Below are positions 1 through 12,300 of a stretch of DNA of 64,000 nt, one piece after another (the stretch's first letter is position 1; every line of letters begins with the position of its first letter). Origin of the DNA: Ananas comosus (Eukaryota; Streptophyta; Magnoliopsida; Poales; Bromeliaceae); NCBI RefSeq assembly GCF_001540865.1, contig NC_033622.1, positions 1,452,504 through 1,516,503 on the forward strand. Reading direction: 5' to 3'. The notes under the pieces were generated by a model. It saw only the letters and a list, made by a program, of their open reading frames with translations, was not told the DNA's origin and did no database searches. Made by a program: the position numbers and the translations under genes.

Positions 1-146
1 AGGAAATCAGGTGCAAGATTCTGATTTCACATAGATACAATAGATGAACAGTTATCTAAACCTCATTGCACAAGAAAAAAGAGGAGGCAATAAACATGAT
101 GCGATGCAAACCGCTCCTTATGAAAGAGAATAACTAAGCAACATAC

Positions 147-2133
147 CATGTGATGAGCGGCAGTTACTACCAAACCGACATCTTTGCTGTAGAAAGAACT
201 TGCACATCTGCACTAGGGTGGACTTGTATTAGTATGTTTTCCACTAGGGTACATTACTGGGTGCTCGTTGTTCAGGGAGTTGAGGTTAGGCAATAAGTAA
301 AGTAGAAGCTCAGCGTGTGAATCCAAGAGAAGCACACGATTAATGCAACTGTTATCCAAAAAGGTGAAGCGAGAAAGTCTAAAGCTTAAAGATTGACGAC
401 TCATGAGCGCTCGCTTAACATAAGTAATCTGACAGTTTGATCGATACTATTCATGAAAGGGAAATACGACATAAAGATCCCAACAAAAGCCTTGTTAAAT
501 ACTCTTGCCATTTTCTTATTTTGTAAACAGAGATTCTATGTTGTTGAATCAGCACATAAAAAACTAGCATTTGTAATTAATTTAAACACAAGAAACTGAT
601 GATCAATGGCAATAATCAAACTCAGAAATCATATAATAAAGGGGATAGGTCCATGGAAGAGACTAAAAAGGAGATGTTGATTCAGCGGTTTAGGCAAGAA
701 GTCATAAAACTTGCCGAAAATGGTCTTCAGACCATCTTTGCACTGGGAACTACTAAAGCATATCAAACCTGAGTCAGTTTGGGTGGCTCAACCGAGTCGA
801 TGCTGGTTCTTAAACGAGGAGTTAAAAAAGTGGACCCAAGCATTCTCGTGAAGAATACTAATTACTGAAACATGTGATTACAAAGGTGACAAACGGGGTA
901 ATCGGACATACCAGCATGCTTTCGGATGTTGGAGTAAGAAATGAAACCCTAGCAGTGTCACTGCCTTCTAAACCTACTACACGCCCATTATACCAGCGCC
1001 CATCTGTGTGCCGGAATCTACACTTTGATCCAACAGAAAATTCTTCTAATTCCAAAGGTTCTGGTTCAACCTGACTTGGATCCAAGGGTTCAGCTTTGAC
1101 GTTCTCATCTGCAGCTGCTGATTCATGATCAGTAAAGATGGTATCCATTTCCTTTAGAAGTCTCGATTGTTTTAAATGAAGAAGCCCTTCCTCTGTATCT
1201 TTAATGGCCAAGAGAAGTTCCTCGTGAACCTACAAAATATGCACAATAACTCATCTATGCATGAAGGAAGCTGGCAATCATGCAAATAGGATGTAACTCT
1301 CATCCTGTTCAAGAATGAACAGAATAAGCCTCTCAGGGCATGTTCGGTTTGAAGGATTTGAGGCTCAGAATGGAAATCAAAATGAGCCATTCTCATTATT
1401 TGTATTTGGTTCAAGCGATTAGCATTCCAATTTCTATTCCGGGGTGAATCGAATCCCCCCAAAATGACTCCCACCATGGAGGTGGGAGTTAACTTTGATT
1501 CCGAAAGGGATTGAGAAAAGAGCTCCTCCTTTTTTTGAATATAACTTATTTAAAATCAAAATAGAGCAAGGGTTTAGGCCCACATCGCTGAATTGATATA
1601 TTATTCTTTTAACATTATTTTTCCTTCGAAACTTCAATCGCATAAGAATCCTAAGTTCCTTCATAACAAAGAAAAGTGTAGAATCAAATGACAAAATTTC
1701 CATTTCTTGCATCTGAATTAAGAGCATTGGAAAAACAGAAAAGTTTAGATCTTCTACTACAGTGGGAAGCAAAAATAAAGTGGTTCTGATGCATAGAGAA
1801 GTTAATTTGGGATCAATAGTACAGTATCTCTCCTTATAAAACTACTCAAATAGCAATTCATCTCTTAAAACTAAGCCCTACATCATCAGCGCCAATCGCG
1901 CCTCAAATCTAATCAGAGCACACACAAGTGTGCCCAAATCTTCGATCAGCCACGCCATTCCTGAACAGATCGAAGAGGAAACCAATCTATGATCGGAATC
2001 CAAGGTAAGGGATGATCAAACCCTAGAATTTCAGGAGGGAGGAGGAACGTACCGCGAGGAGCTCGGCGTTCGCGGGCTCCGCCGCTAGGGCTTCGTCGAC
2101 CGCGGCGATCGACGCCCTCTGCTCCTCGAGCTG
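147..2133 (-). CDS. CCCH zinc finger / G-patch protein (ZGPAT-like), 5' part, possibly broken
   Basis: Three coding exons are visible on the minus strand: 2053-2133 (ends ...[10 protein letters not shown]), 912-1229 (starts [17 protein letters not shown]) and 147-207. All junctions are GT-AG and in phase. Exon 2 ends with a Tudor-like stretch ([17 protein letters not shown]) followed by a [12 protein letters not shown] segment. Exon 3 supplies a CCCH finger, C-x5-C-x5-C-x3-H, beginning [10 protein letters not shown]. This order matches plant CCCH proteins with a C-terminal G-patch, relatives of animal ZGPAT and thought to bind nucleic acid. The G-patch exons would lie left of the window. The oddity is exon 1: its frame is closed by TAG at 2134-2136, between two near-identical Gln-Leu-Glu-Glu blocks, and no in-frame ATG precedes exon 2. 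It may be a CAG-to-TAG nonsense change, a sequencing error, or a pseudogene. The first in-frame Met is inside exon 2. Family assignment is firm; whether it is functional is not. Confidence 0.8.
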
Positions 2134-2181
2134 CTACTCCTCGAGCTGCTGCCTAACAGAAGTTGCATGCCAGCAAAATAG

Positions 2182-2182
2182 N

Positions 2183-2226
<44 letters not shown>
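2182..2226. repeat. (GA)n microsatellite with an N at its edge
   Basis: About 22 GA units directly follow an ambiguous base at 2182. The repeat lies just upstream of exon 1 of the minus-strand zinc-finger gene, so it would be a CT-rich tract in its 5' leader. The N suggests uncertain repeat length or an assembly join. Confidence 0.9.
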
Positions 2227-2228
<2 letters not shown>

Positions 2229-2229
2229 C

Positions 2230-3237
2230 CTAGAGCGAGAGAGACGATGATCGAACCCAGGAGGACGAAGGGGCGGTGGCGGAGTGCGATTTTACAGTTT
2301 GGGATAAGTTCACATGTATCCCTATAAAACTTTAAAATTACGAATTTCACTTGTAAAGTTTAATTAACAAATATATCCCTCCGATGGGTAATATTTTTTT
2401 GTTTGTTGATCCCAGCTTTTAAATAAATGGAATATATAATATACCTTTTTTTTTGAAAATTGAGGTGTATGAATAGTATTACTCTATATATATATATATA
2501 TATAATTTAAGTAAAACTAATAAATATTAAGAGTACGTAATTTATCGAAGAGAAGGGTATATGGACCGTCGCTGGACCTGAAAAGATTAAATTTATGAGT
2601 AAATTTTATTAATGGTCCTTGAGCTTTTGTACGGAACATTAATGGTTCTCAAATTTTTTATTTTTAGTGTTAATGGGTATACAGTTCTTTAGTTATAATA
2701 ATCTTACATGTTATAATATTGTCAAATTATAAAAGCTAGTCTCATTATTTTTTTTATTTATTTTATTCTTTTTTGGAGGTCAAAATGTATGATAACCCCA
2801 TAAACTATGGCCATTATGAAACTGCCTTCTCAATTAATTTTCTTTTTATTGATCTTTTTTTTTTTTTTAATTAACTAACATTAATCCAACGATTTTGATA
2901 TATTTACCAAATATAGCTGCTTCAATCACTTTTTAAAAATAAAACTAGGACAATTAATAATTAATAATAAATAGAGTTGTTAATTTGATATAATATTTTG
3001 GAATGTTGGATCTTTATTTTAAATTAGTTTATAGTTCAGATAAGTTATATACATTTTTACTAAAAAAAAAAAAAGTTGAGGGGCGAATTCATAAGTAGCT
3101 ATATTTGAGGGGGCTATCATGAAATTCTCTCACTAACAAAGTGAGAGAATCTTTATCTCGGTTCCAGTCCCCGGCCCTGTTGCGCTCTTCTCCACGCCAT
3201 TGAGATATCAAAGCGCGCACGCGCACCTCTCTCTCTC

Positions 3238-3278
<41 letters not shown>

Positions 3279-3337
3279 TATATTGGAACGCGAAACCCTC
3301 GTTCCGATCATCACCACTTCGCTCCTCCTCCACGTCC
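2230..3337. promoter_or_regulatory. Shared intergenic region between two divergent genes
   Basis: About 1.1 kb separates the minus-strand zinc-finger gene from the plus-strand NUDT3 gene, so both promoters should lie here. The DNA is AT-rich with T and A homopolymers and a short TA run near 2487. Around 3230-3280, just before the NUDT3 start codon, there is a CT run and a (TAA)n microsatellite, probably in the NUDT3 5' leader. I could not pick a definite TATA box for either gene. Confidence 0.5.
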
Positions 3338-6300
3338 ATGGCGGAGCCCTACCCTCAAGACGCCGAGCTCCTCGACGTCCTCACGCGAACCGGGGAGAAA
3401 ACCGGGGTCTCCAAGCCCAGGTCCCGCCCCCTCTCGCCATCGCTCGATCCATTCCACCCCCCTTGCCCTGAAAGCCCTAATTTTGTTTTGTTTTTTTTTT
3501 ACTCTGCTGCAGGGGCCTCGTTCACAGGGACGGGGACTACCACCGCGCCGTGCACGTGTGGATCTACGCGGAGAGCACGCGCGAGCTCCTGCTCCAGCGC
3601 CGCGCCGATTGCAAGGAGTCATGGCCGGGGCAGTGGGACATCTCCAGCGCCGGGCACATCTCCGCGGGCGATTCCTCGCTCGCCACCGCCAGGTGCGCTT
3701 CGCCCCACAGTCTATGGTTTGGTTTCCGTCTCTTGATTGTCGTAGTTGTATTTTGTGGAGAAGAAGATTAAATCTTGGTTTGGTCTTATTGGTTCTTTGG
3801 CTGCGTTCTAAGGTTTGGTTTTGGTCTCGGGGTTGTTGTAGTTGCAGTTAGTAGTGAAAAAAGATGAAATTTTGGCTTGATCTAATTGGTTCTTTGGGTG
3901 TGTTTTAGGGATTGGTTTCAGTCTTTTTGGTTGTTGTAGCTTTAGTTCGTAGAGAAAAAGATTAAATCTTGGCTTGGTCTAATTGGTTCTGTGTTGTGAT
4001 ATGAGACGCCATGCAGCGCTTTTCGCTCTTTGAATCGGCATCAGACACTCTCTTTGATTAATTCTTGGCAAAAGCATACAAAACTTACCCGAATTAAAGT
4101 GTCTTTTTAAACAGGTGGCTGGACTTAACCACACATCTCTACTGGCAATTCGTCACTTGTGAATGCGAGGTGTGCGGAATGTGAAATGCGTTCTAGGGTT
4201 TGGTTCAGTCTCCTGGTAGTTGTAATTGTAGTTGAGAAAAAAAAGATGAAACCTTGGCTTGATCTAATTGGTTCTTGGATGAGATCTAACGGTGCCATGC
4301 AGTGCTCTTAATTTTTTGCCGTTTCCGTCGTATATTCGTGTTCTCTAAGTAAATCTTGGTAAAATGTACGGACCTTGGTGGAACCAAAGTGCATTTTGGA
4401 ACAAAAGTTCTGATTTTTCAGTAATTTTTGAAATAGGTACCTAAAAGTTAAGAGTTTTTCATTTGGGCTCTTGTTGTAATTGTATTTTGTAGAGAAAAGA
4501 TGGAACCTTGTCTTGTTCCTGTGAATGTTGCAGTAAACCGAAGTCATACACATTGTCGGGTTGATTCTCTGTCGTGAGAAAAGATGGAATCTTGTCTTGT
4601 TCCTGTGAATGTTGCAGTAAACTGAAGTTACACACATTGTCGGGTTGATTCTCTCTTGTATTCCTTGATGTTGTCTTCCCCTCTCGAAATGCCATTCTTT
4701 AACCAGCTTGTAACTTCCGAAACATGTCATTGTAATATCCCCTGTGAAATCATCTGAAGTTTCAAAATGCCGTTGTTTTGCATTTTCTGATGTTGCTGAA
4801 GAAATTCTTTAGTAGCTTCAATGGAGACTTGGTGGGCAAGTTTTTTATTTGCCTTTTTCTTCAATTTGAATTATTCTTGACAGAACTACATTTTTTGTTG
4901 TAACTTGAAGCTACTTGACGGACAAGTTTTTTAATTTCGCCTTTTTCTTTAATTTAAATAAATTCTTGGGAGAGTCACAATTTTTTTTTTTGGTTATAAC
5001 TTAATGGCCATTTACTCTAAATAACTTTATCTTATCACTTTGAAGATTCTTATCTGTGACTAAGTGGTATTATGTATGTTCAGGAGGGAACTCTATGAAG
5101 AGCTAGGCATAAGCCTTCCAAAAGATGCATTTGAGTTGATATTTGTTTTCCTTCAAGAGTGGTTGGTAATTCTTTTCTTATTTTACCTTTTGTAATAGCT
5201 TATCATGTATATAGTTATCTTGACTTGTACTTTGTTGTTATACTTGGTCTTCAAAGTTTTAAAGATACCGTTTACATTGCTTAAGTTGAGGCCTTCTTAC
5301 CATTTCATTTTTTACTGCAGATATATAGGCCAGGGAACATATTTGTAATAATAACAACACATAAATTACTGAAGTTCTTTAGTAATTTTTCCTTTCCTTG
5401 AGAGTGGCTTAGTTTAATAGACACTAGTGAAGAGACCCGCGCTTTGCAGCGGATAAAAACTCTAATAGTAATTTATAATAATAAAATATTAAATATTCTC
5501 TTGTGTATCCCATTTGCTACATCTACCGAAAATATCTCACTGTAGGCTGCAGATATGAACCCGATGATGCCTTCTCCGGCGATGGTGATAGTGACAGCGA
5601 CGACGATCTCTCCGATAGCGGCGGAAGAAGGAATTGGGCGCACATTAGTGAGAGAGAGAGGGAGTGAGGGAAGGAGGCGATGGTGTATAGCTAAAGATGA
5701 GAAATAAAGAATTGATGAACAAATCGAAGATAAAGGATTGAAAGTTCAGTGGAAGGAGGAAAATGGGCCATGATGAATAATTGGAGATAGAGGTTAGGAT
5801 CGTAGATAGTAGTAGGACCATTTAAATATATTAATTGAAAGTTTGGTAGTGGAACCATTTACATTAATTGAAAGTATAGTGGAGGGAAGGTAGTGGGACC
5901 ATTTAAATGTACTAATTGAAAGTTTGATTAATGAGACCGTTAAAATGTATATTGAAAATTTAGTGAACATGATGAATAATTGGATATAGAGATATTAGGA
6001 TCGTAGATAGTAGTAGGACCATTTAAATATACTAATTGAAAGTTTGGTAGTGAAACCATTTACATTAATTGAAAATATAGTGGAGGGAAGGTAATGGGAC
6101 CATTTAAATACACTAATTGAAAGTTTGGTTAATGGGACCATTAAAATGCATATTGAAAATTTAGTGATGGAAAGAAGAAGAGTAACATTAGTGAGGGTGA
6201 AGAAAAACTTGCCACGTGGCAACAAATATTGAGGATTCATATAGTTTAATAGATGATTTTGCAAAGGTGCGGAATACCTGAATGGACAGAACTTTGGAAC

Positions 6301-9300
6301 CCTTACTTCTCTCTGAAATACTTGTTGGTCCTTGCAGTATTTTGTAATGTACAGAACCTGTATTTCGTGTAAAACTTACTTTATCCAGCCACATTTCAGG
6401 AACCTGAGATATATGGTTCAGTTGCCTTGTTAACAAACTATGTCATGAAATTATGCAGGGCTACTCCCATGTTGGTGTTCTTTTTCTTTTTTTCTTCCTT
6501 GGACTAACTGAAAGTGAAAACTCAAAAAGGAACTTACAGCTGAAGGGATATCCTTATTAGACTCATCTAATGCCCATATTTTAGAACTTGAGATTATTAT
6601 GTTCACTAATGTACTTCATCCTGATCCAGATCAGCCCTTTAAATGAGCATGCTATTGTAGCGAGCGTATGTTTTGGCCCCACTATGTTGATTAACCAAGG
6701 AGTCTATTTAATAATCTTTACTGGTTAGTAATGCAACCTTAGCATGAATCAGCAGGCTATTTATTTTTTTATTTTTATAGTCGGCTAAATTGCTGCTTCA
6801 TCTTATGCTTGCACCAATGTATTCCATGATCATGTCCTTTGTGAGTGAATTCACAGTAGATAATCTTAAAGATCTTGTTATGTAAAGTTACTGCTAATGC
6901 CATATAAAGTTAGTGCTAACTATCATAGTACATCCGTTGAAATTTTGAAAGTCAGAATGGACAGTTAAAGTAAATTTTAACTAAGAGACTTCTGCAACTA
7001 CCAGTTGTTAATATTTCTACGATGTACTTGACATACCATCATGTATACAATGCCACATATTAGTTACTGAAATTTTGTTGGTTTTAAACCTTATGAAGTT
7101 AAAAAAGCATTTATTACTTCTTTTTGTGCAGTACCATCAACAATGGAAAATACATTAACAATGAATACAATGATGTTTATCTTGTAACAACTTTGGTTCC
7201 AATTCCTCTGGAGGCCTTCACTCTCCAGGTAAGCTTCTTATTGTTTGTGCATTTAGTAGTGCTCAAAATTCCAACCATCTTGTTCATAGCATACTGTTTG
7301 AGCATTCTTGCATATATAATAGTCTATAGATCATTTTTTTCACATTAATATGATCACCATTTGTACCAAACTCTTGTCATGCTGCTTTGATTTGTAGGGT
7401 TTTCCTATATAGTATCATACTATATGGCTCGTATTTTCCTGCTACCTAATGCTGATGCATGAAAGCATGTTGGATATTGGTATATCTAGCTAAAACTATC
7501 GTGGCTGCTTCAAGCTTTTATAGATTAAGGATTGACCTGGCTTTTCAGCATATTATAAATATTTCTATTACGATATTGTAATTTTTTTCAGGAAACAGAA
7601 GTTTCTTCTGTAAAGTATATCCATATCGATGAGTATAAAGATCTTCTAGCAAAGGGTGACGAAGAATTTGTACCTTATGATGTCGAAGGGCAATATGGCC
7701 AACTATTTACTATTATTGAGCAAAGGTAGATATTCGGAACTTCAAAAGATGAATAAAGAAGTGTTACATTTGATTTTATTCTGATTTTCAGTCTTTTAGA
7801 TTGCAGAGATGTTGCAAACTAAGTGAAATAGAATTCTCCTGTCTTTTCTTGCAAAATACGAATTGAATACTTTTAGATTGTAGAGATGTTACAAACTAAG
7901 TGAAATAGAATTCTCCTGTCTTTTCTTGCAAAACACGAATTGAATATTTTTGTGTGTTTTCCCTCATTAACTGGAGGCTTTTCAGCATCACTGTTTCATT
8001 CAATAGACAATGCTGAAGTAGCTTGATATAATGTTGAAGTCTCGGACAGACACAGATTTCTGGCCAGGCAAAATTAGATGTTTGGGTTTTGAATCTTTTG
8101 AGTTGGCAAAGTTACTATGGTCAGCGAAACTGAGAAAACACTCTCGGAAAATATTAAACTTGCATTGTACTTTAGTCATACTAGAGATTTACTTAATAGA
8201 GTTGTGATATTTTAGTCCTACATACCTAAAGCTACTTCCTAATCTCCTTATTGTTTTCAAGAAATGGAAGTATTATACTGGTATTCATAATCTTGACTTC
8301 CCTATTTCTGCATAGTGAGTATTAAATCTGGTGACCTCTGTCATGGTCATATGCTTAGTTCCTGGTGCATTCTTACCATGAATTGCATGTATGTGACACA
8401 GATATAAAGAGAATATGGAGTCACGAAGTCTAGCTTTGCAAAAGCAGCTTAGTCAATATGCTCCCCTCAAATTGGATCTGGAGGTAATTCGCATTACTTT
8501 TTCTTCTGCCCTATCTTAATATTATCTGCTAATCTTTATGCTGTGGTGAGTTAGAAATGTTATGAGTTCATGATTTAAGTGGTGACTTAGAACAGCTATA
8601 TTGATTATGTGGAGAATGTATGGTAAGATTCATTTATGAGCTTAGGAGGAGATTGCTAGAGGATACGCAGAGGTTGGATTGACAGATGGGACTGTGGGAA
8701 ATTATCTTTGATACCTTAAACCCTTCTATATGATAGATTGGAAGGATTCCAATATTGGAACTTAGAAGATGATAAAAATATCAGAAAAAACGTGACCTCA
8801 AGAAACTGTTTCAGTGGAGGAATGGAAAATCAACTGAAAGAGTAATGGTCGTATCATGTAGTTGAAAGAATGCTTCACAGACAAATATTTAACAGTTGTG
8901 TTAGATTTAGTGATAGTCATTATTTCGGCATTTCATTCTGAATAAAAAACATGATAATTCTGTTATTGGTGCTGGGTGGTTGGTTGGAAGGGAAGATTTT
9001 ATTTATGTGTGTGTGTGTGTGTGTGTGTGCGTGTGTGTGTTATATTGAGAAGACCTTTTGAAGTGTGGGTGGCTATCAATACCACATGGATGTTCAGGGG
9101 TGTCTGGCATAACTTTTCTTTTCTTATTGTTTTACTGGTAAGGTGATGCAGTCAGTTTATAGTTCTGCTTGTTATCTTGCTACCATTTGATGCAACGGAA
9201 TACCTCCAATATACTTTTTTAAGTGGTTAAATAGTTGATTCTGGAAGTAGCAGATCTTCTAAATCTTTATTCAGTAACCTAGCTATCATCTTAGAGTGTG

Positions 9301-12300
9301 AAGTATAACACTGTTTCCTCTGTCCTGATGCAGTTAACTGGTCTTTCAGAAGCAGACAAGGAAGCCTTGCTCTACATACTTAAGGCGTCAATGGTCATTG
9401 ATGACATTTTCTATGAGCAGGTTACTTTTTCCCTTTCATCTTACATATTGCCTATGATAGTGGATTGATATTATCTTGTGTTAGTCACCATCATTTGCAT
9501 TTATTCTTGAATGAGTTAAATATATATGACCAACCATGCTAGGAAAATAGTGGATTTTTTACTATTCTTCTTTTCCACTTTTAGGTTTGGTATGGCAATA
9601 GTGCGTTGAGAGATTGGCTCAAGGAGCACTCCAATTCTTCTTATCTAGATCAATTGAAATGGATGTATTATTCTATCAATAAAGGTCCATGGTAATTACT
9701 TTTCTTTGTATAATTGGGTACTTTTGTCTTAGTAGACTTATTGATCTTATGGTTGAAAAAAAAAAATCATACGAGTTATATTTCAATAACAGGTCATGCC
9801 TTGATGAAAACACGGCATTTTTGACAACAGCAGATTCTGCTGTGAAGTTGCTCAGAGATTCCACCAAACCAGTTTCTGGTTGGAAGGGAATTGAATATAG
9901 AGTGGCCTTTCCTGTGGTGAAGCCTCCCGGTGCAAGTTTCTACCCTCCTGATATGGACAAAATGGTACGATGACATGCACCTGTTATCAGCTTTCTAGTT
10001 CTAAGACTGCCTGAACAATAAGAATTTCTGTTTCCAGTACTCTGTGATCTGCTACAAGCAGGAAACCAAATTGAACCAAATTAGCCAATTTTGACTCATT
10101 TGATTTTTGGCGGTTTGATTTTGAAAATCAACAAATTTTCAGTTTTTGACTTTTGAGTTTAGGTTTGGTTGCGAAAAATACCAAATTCAAGCAACAGGTA
10201 GTAACATAAAACATCTGTACACGATGTGTGGTATGTTTATTGTGTAAAATTGTGTAATAGGTAAATATTGTTCTAATATATATGATTGGTACTATGTAAT
10301 GACAGATCTCCATTTCACTCAAATATATAACTCAGAAGGGAATCCCAAATAAAAATGTTTAAACCAAACTAAAACAATTTAGATTTGGATCTGTTCAATT
10401 TAGTTCATAACTTCATATAGTATATTGCCTTGGCTCATATTCATGATTTAAGGTGAACATTTCAACTCGTTTGAAATGCAATTGAGCTGTATAGATTAAC
10501 TCCCTATTATCGATGGTCATGTAGAAATATCTCGTATTCCATTTTAAGTTATTGGTTAAATGATATACTGAAATTATGAGGCCATTTAGATACATGTATA
10601 TATAACTGTCTCCTATTCTCTTTCTGTTGTCAATAGGAATTCAAATTGTGGAAGAACACTCTAAGTAGTAGCGAGCAAAAAGCTGCAACAGGGTACTTTA
10701 GCGTCATTAGACGCCATGGTGATTCTTTACCACTTACAACATCTCATAACATCAATCAGCTTGAGTCTGAGAAACCCTTGAAATCAGATGATCTTTTCAT
10801 TGTTCCATTCTCACAAGAGTACAGTTCATCTCTTGCTAAAGCTGCTGAGCTGCTTCGTAAAGCATCAGAACTCTCTGATTCTCCTAGGTAAGTTGCTTAT
10901 ATACCAAAGACTTATTTCCATTACAAGCACTTGTACTTTCTGGTTGTGGTCTTACCTCTTATTTAAGATTTTGTTGCATTATTTCTTTAGCCTGAAGAAG
11001 TTGCTGAAAACTAAGGCAGATGCTTTTTTGTCAAATGACTACTATGAATCCGACTTAGCCTGGATGGAGTTGGTTAGTGTGCTTACTATTTGACTTAGCA
11101 TTTTATGGGGTATCTGCAATAATTAGTTTTTGTTACTTAATTTTCTCTGTGCATTTGATTTTTTGGAAATTTGGAGCTCAGCTCCCTACTAAATTCCCGC
11201 AACTGGGACTTGAACCCATGACCTCTTGTTCGAGCATGGGGTGTGCCAACCGTTAGACCTGAGCCGTAATTTTCTTCTATTGATTTTATTTTTTGACATG
11301 TTTTGATCTTCATCTAATCCTGCATTAATTTTCTGTCACCCATCTACCACTCCAAGCTTTTGGTTGTTGAATCGAAATACGAATTGTTCTATATTCTACT
11401 TGTGAGCAACTCTCTTTTCAATTTAAATTGGAATAAATCGTGGAGAAAAATCTAAGTATTTCAGAAGAACAAGCTCATTATGTTTTCTCACATTTCAAGT
11501 GTTTAAAGCTTGAGCTGGAAAACCAATACATTTCTTGTTTTAGTATCTAGAAGAGATTTAAAAAAAAAACTATCCACTCTTGTTGATTGGCCAGTGAGAT
11601 GGTGCTGAGCATGGCCTGCACGGTCATGGCAATCCTAGGGAAAATCATAGCAAATAAATTCTTACCTAGTAATGGAATTTACATATTACAGGTGATATTG
11701 TTTTAAGCGATATCATTTCTTTCATGTCCCACCAAAATCTGTTACTGTTCTGAGTCAACTTCTGAGTCAACTTCTAGCAACTACTATTTATTAAGTATTT
11801 AAGGTATTCCAATATTCCATTCTTTTCATATCTTTCTTGGTAGGACTCTAAATTGGATGTTACCATTGGCCCCTACGAGACATACGAAGATGCACTCTTT
11901 GGTTACAAGGTAACTCTTGTATTTGTTGACAGTAGCTGCAGCTTTTTCCTCCAAGATTTATTCCATTCCACGTAGACAAATGTGATCAAGAGACAGAGAT
12001 GTAATGCAGTAATTTGCTTGCAAACTTTTTAATTTCTCTTTTCCATCTACAGATATTTACTACAGTCTTTGATTCCTGATCTGCCATTTGCTTGGATTTT
12101 TTTTTTCACTATTATTTTCAAACTACTTCACAGTTTAGTGCATGAGTTGTGTTATGTGTTTATTTTCCATAATTTGGTCAATGATATTTATAATTTACCT
12201 TGGTTTATCTTAGTAGCTTATGTCTATCCTTTTCTTCCCAACTTAACTGGTAAAATAGTAGCTCTAGTTTAGTGCAAGATATATTGGGATTTTATTTTTA

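Noticed and set aside
3247..3280. Candidate CRISPR-like or other spaced repeat arrays among the TA, TAA and GA tracts
   Set aside because: They are plain microsatellites without spacers, in a plant nuclear genome.
4308..4730. A possible extra gene on the minus strand in NUDT3 intron 2
   Set aside because: The frame is made of a roughly 90-bp repeated intron sequence (ATGTTGCAGTAAAC occurs twice) and matches no family.
11190..11267. A possible tRNA gene on the minus strand
   Set aside because: A- and B-box words are present but the arms do not pair as a tRNA, and it lies within an intron with an A-rich tail: a SINE is more likely.
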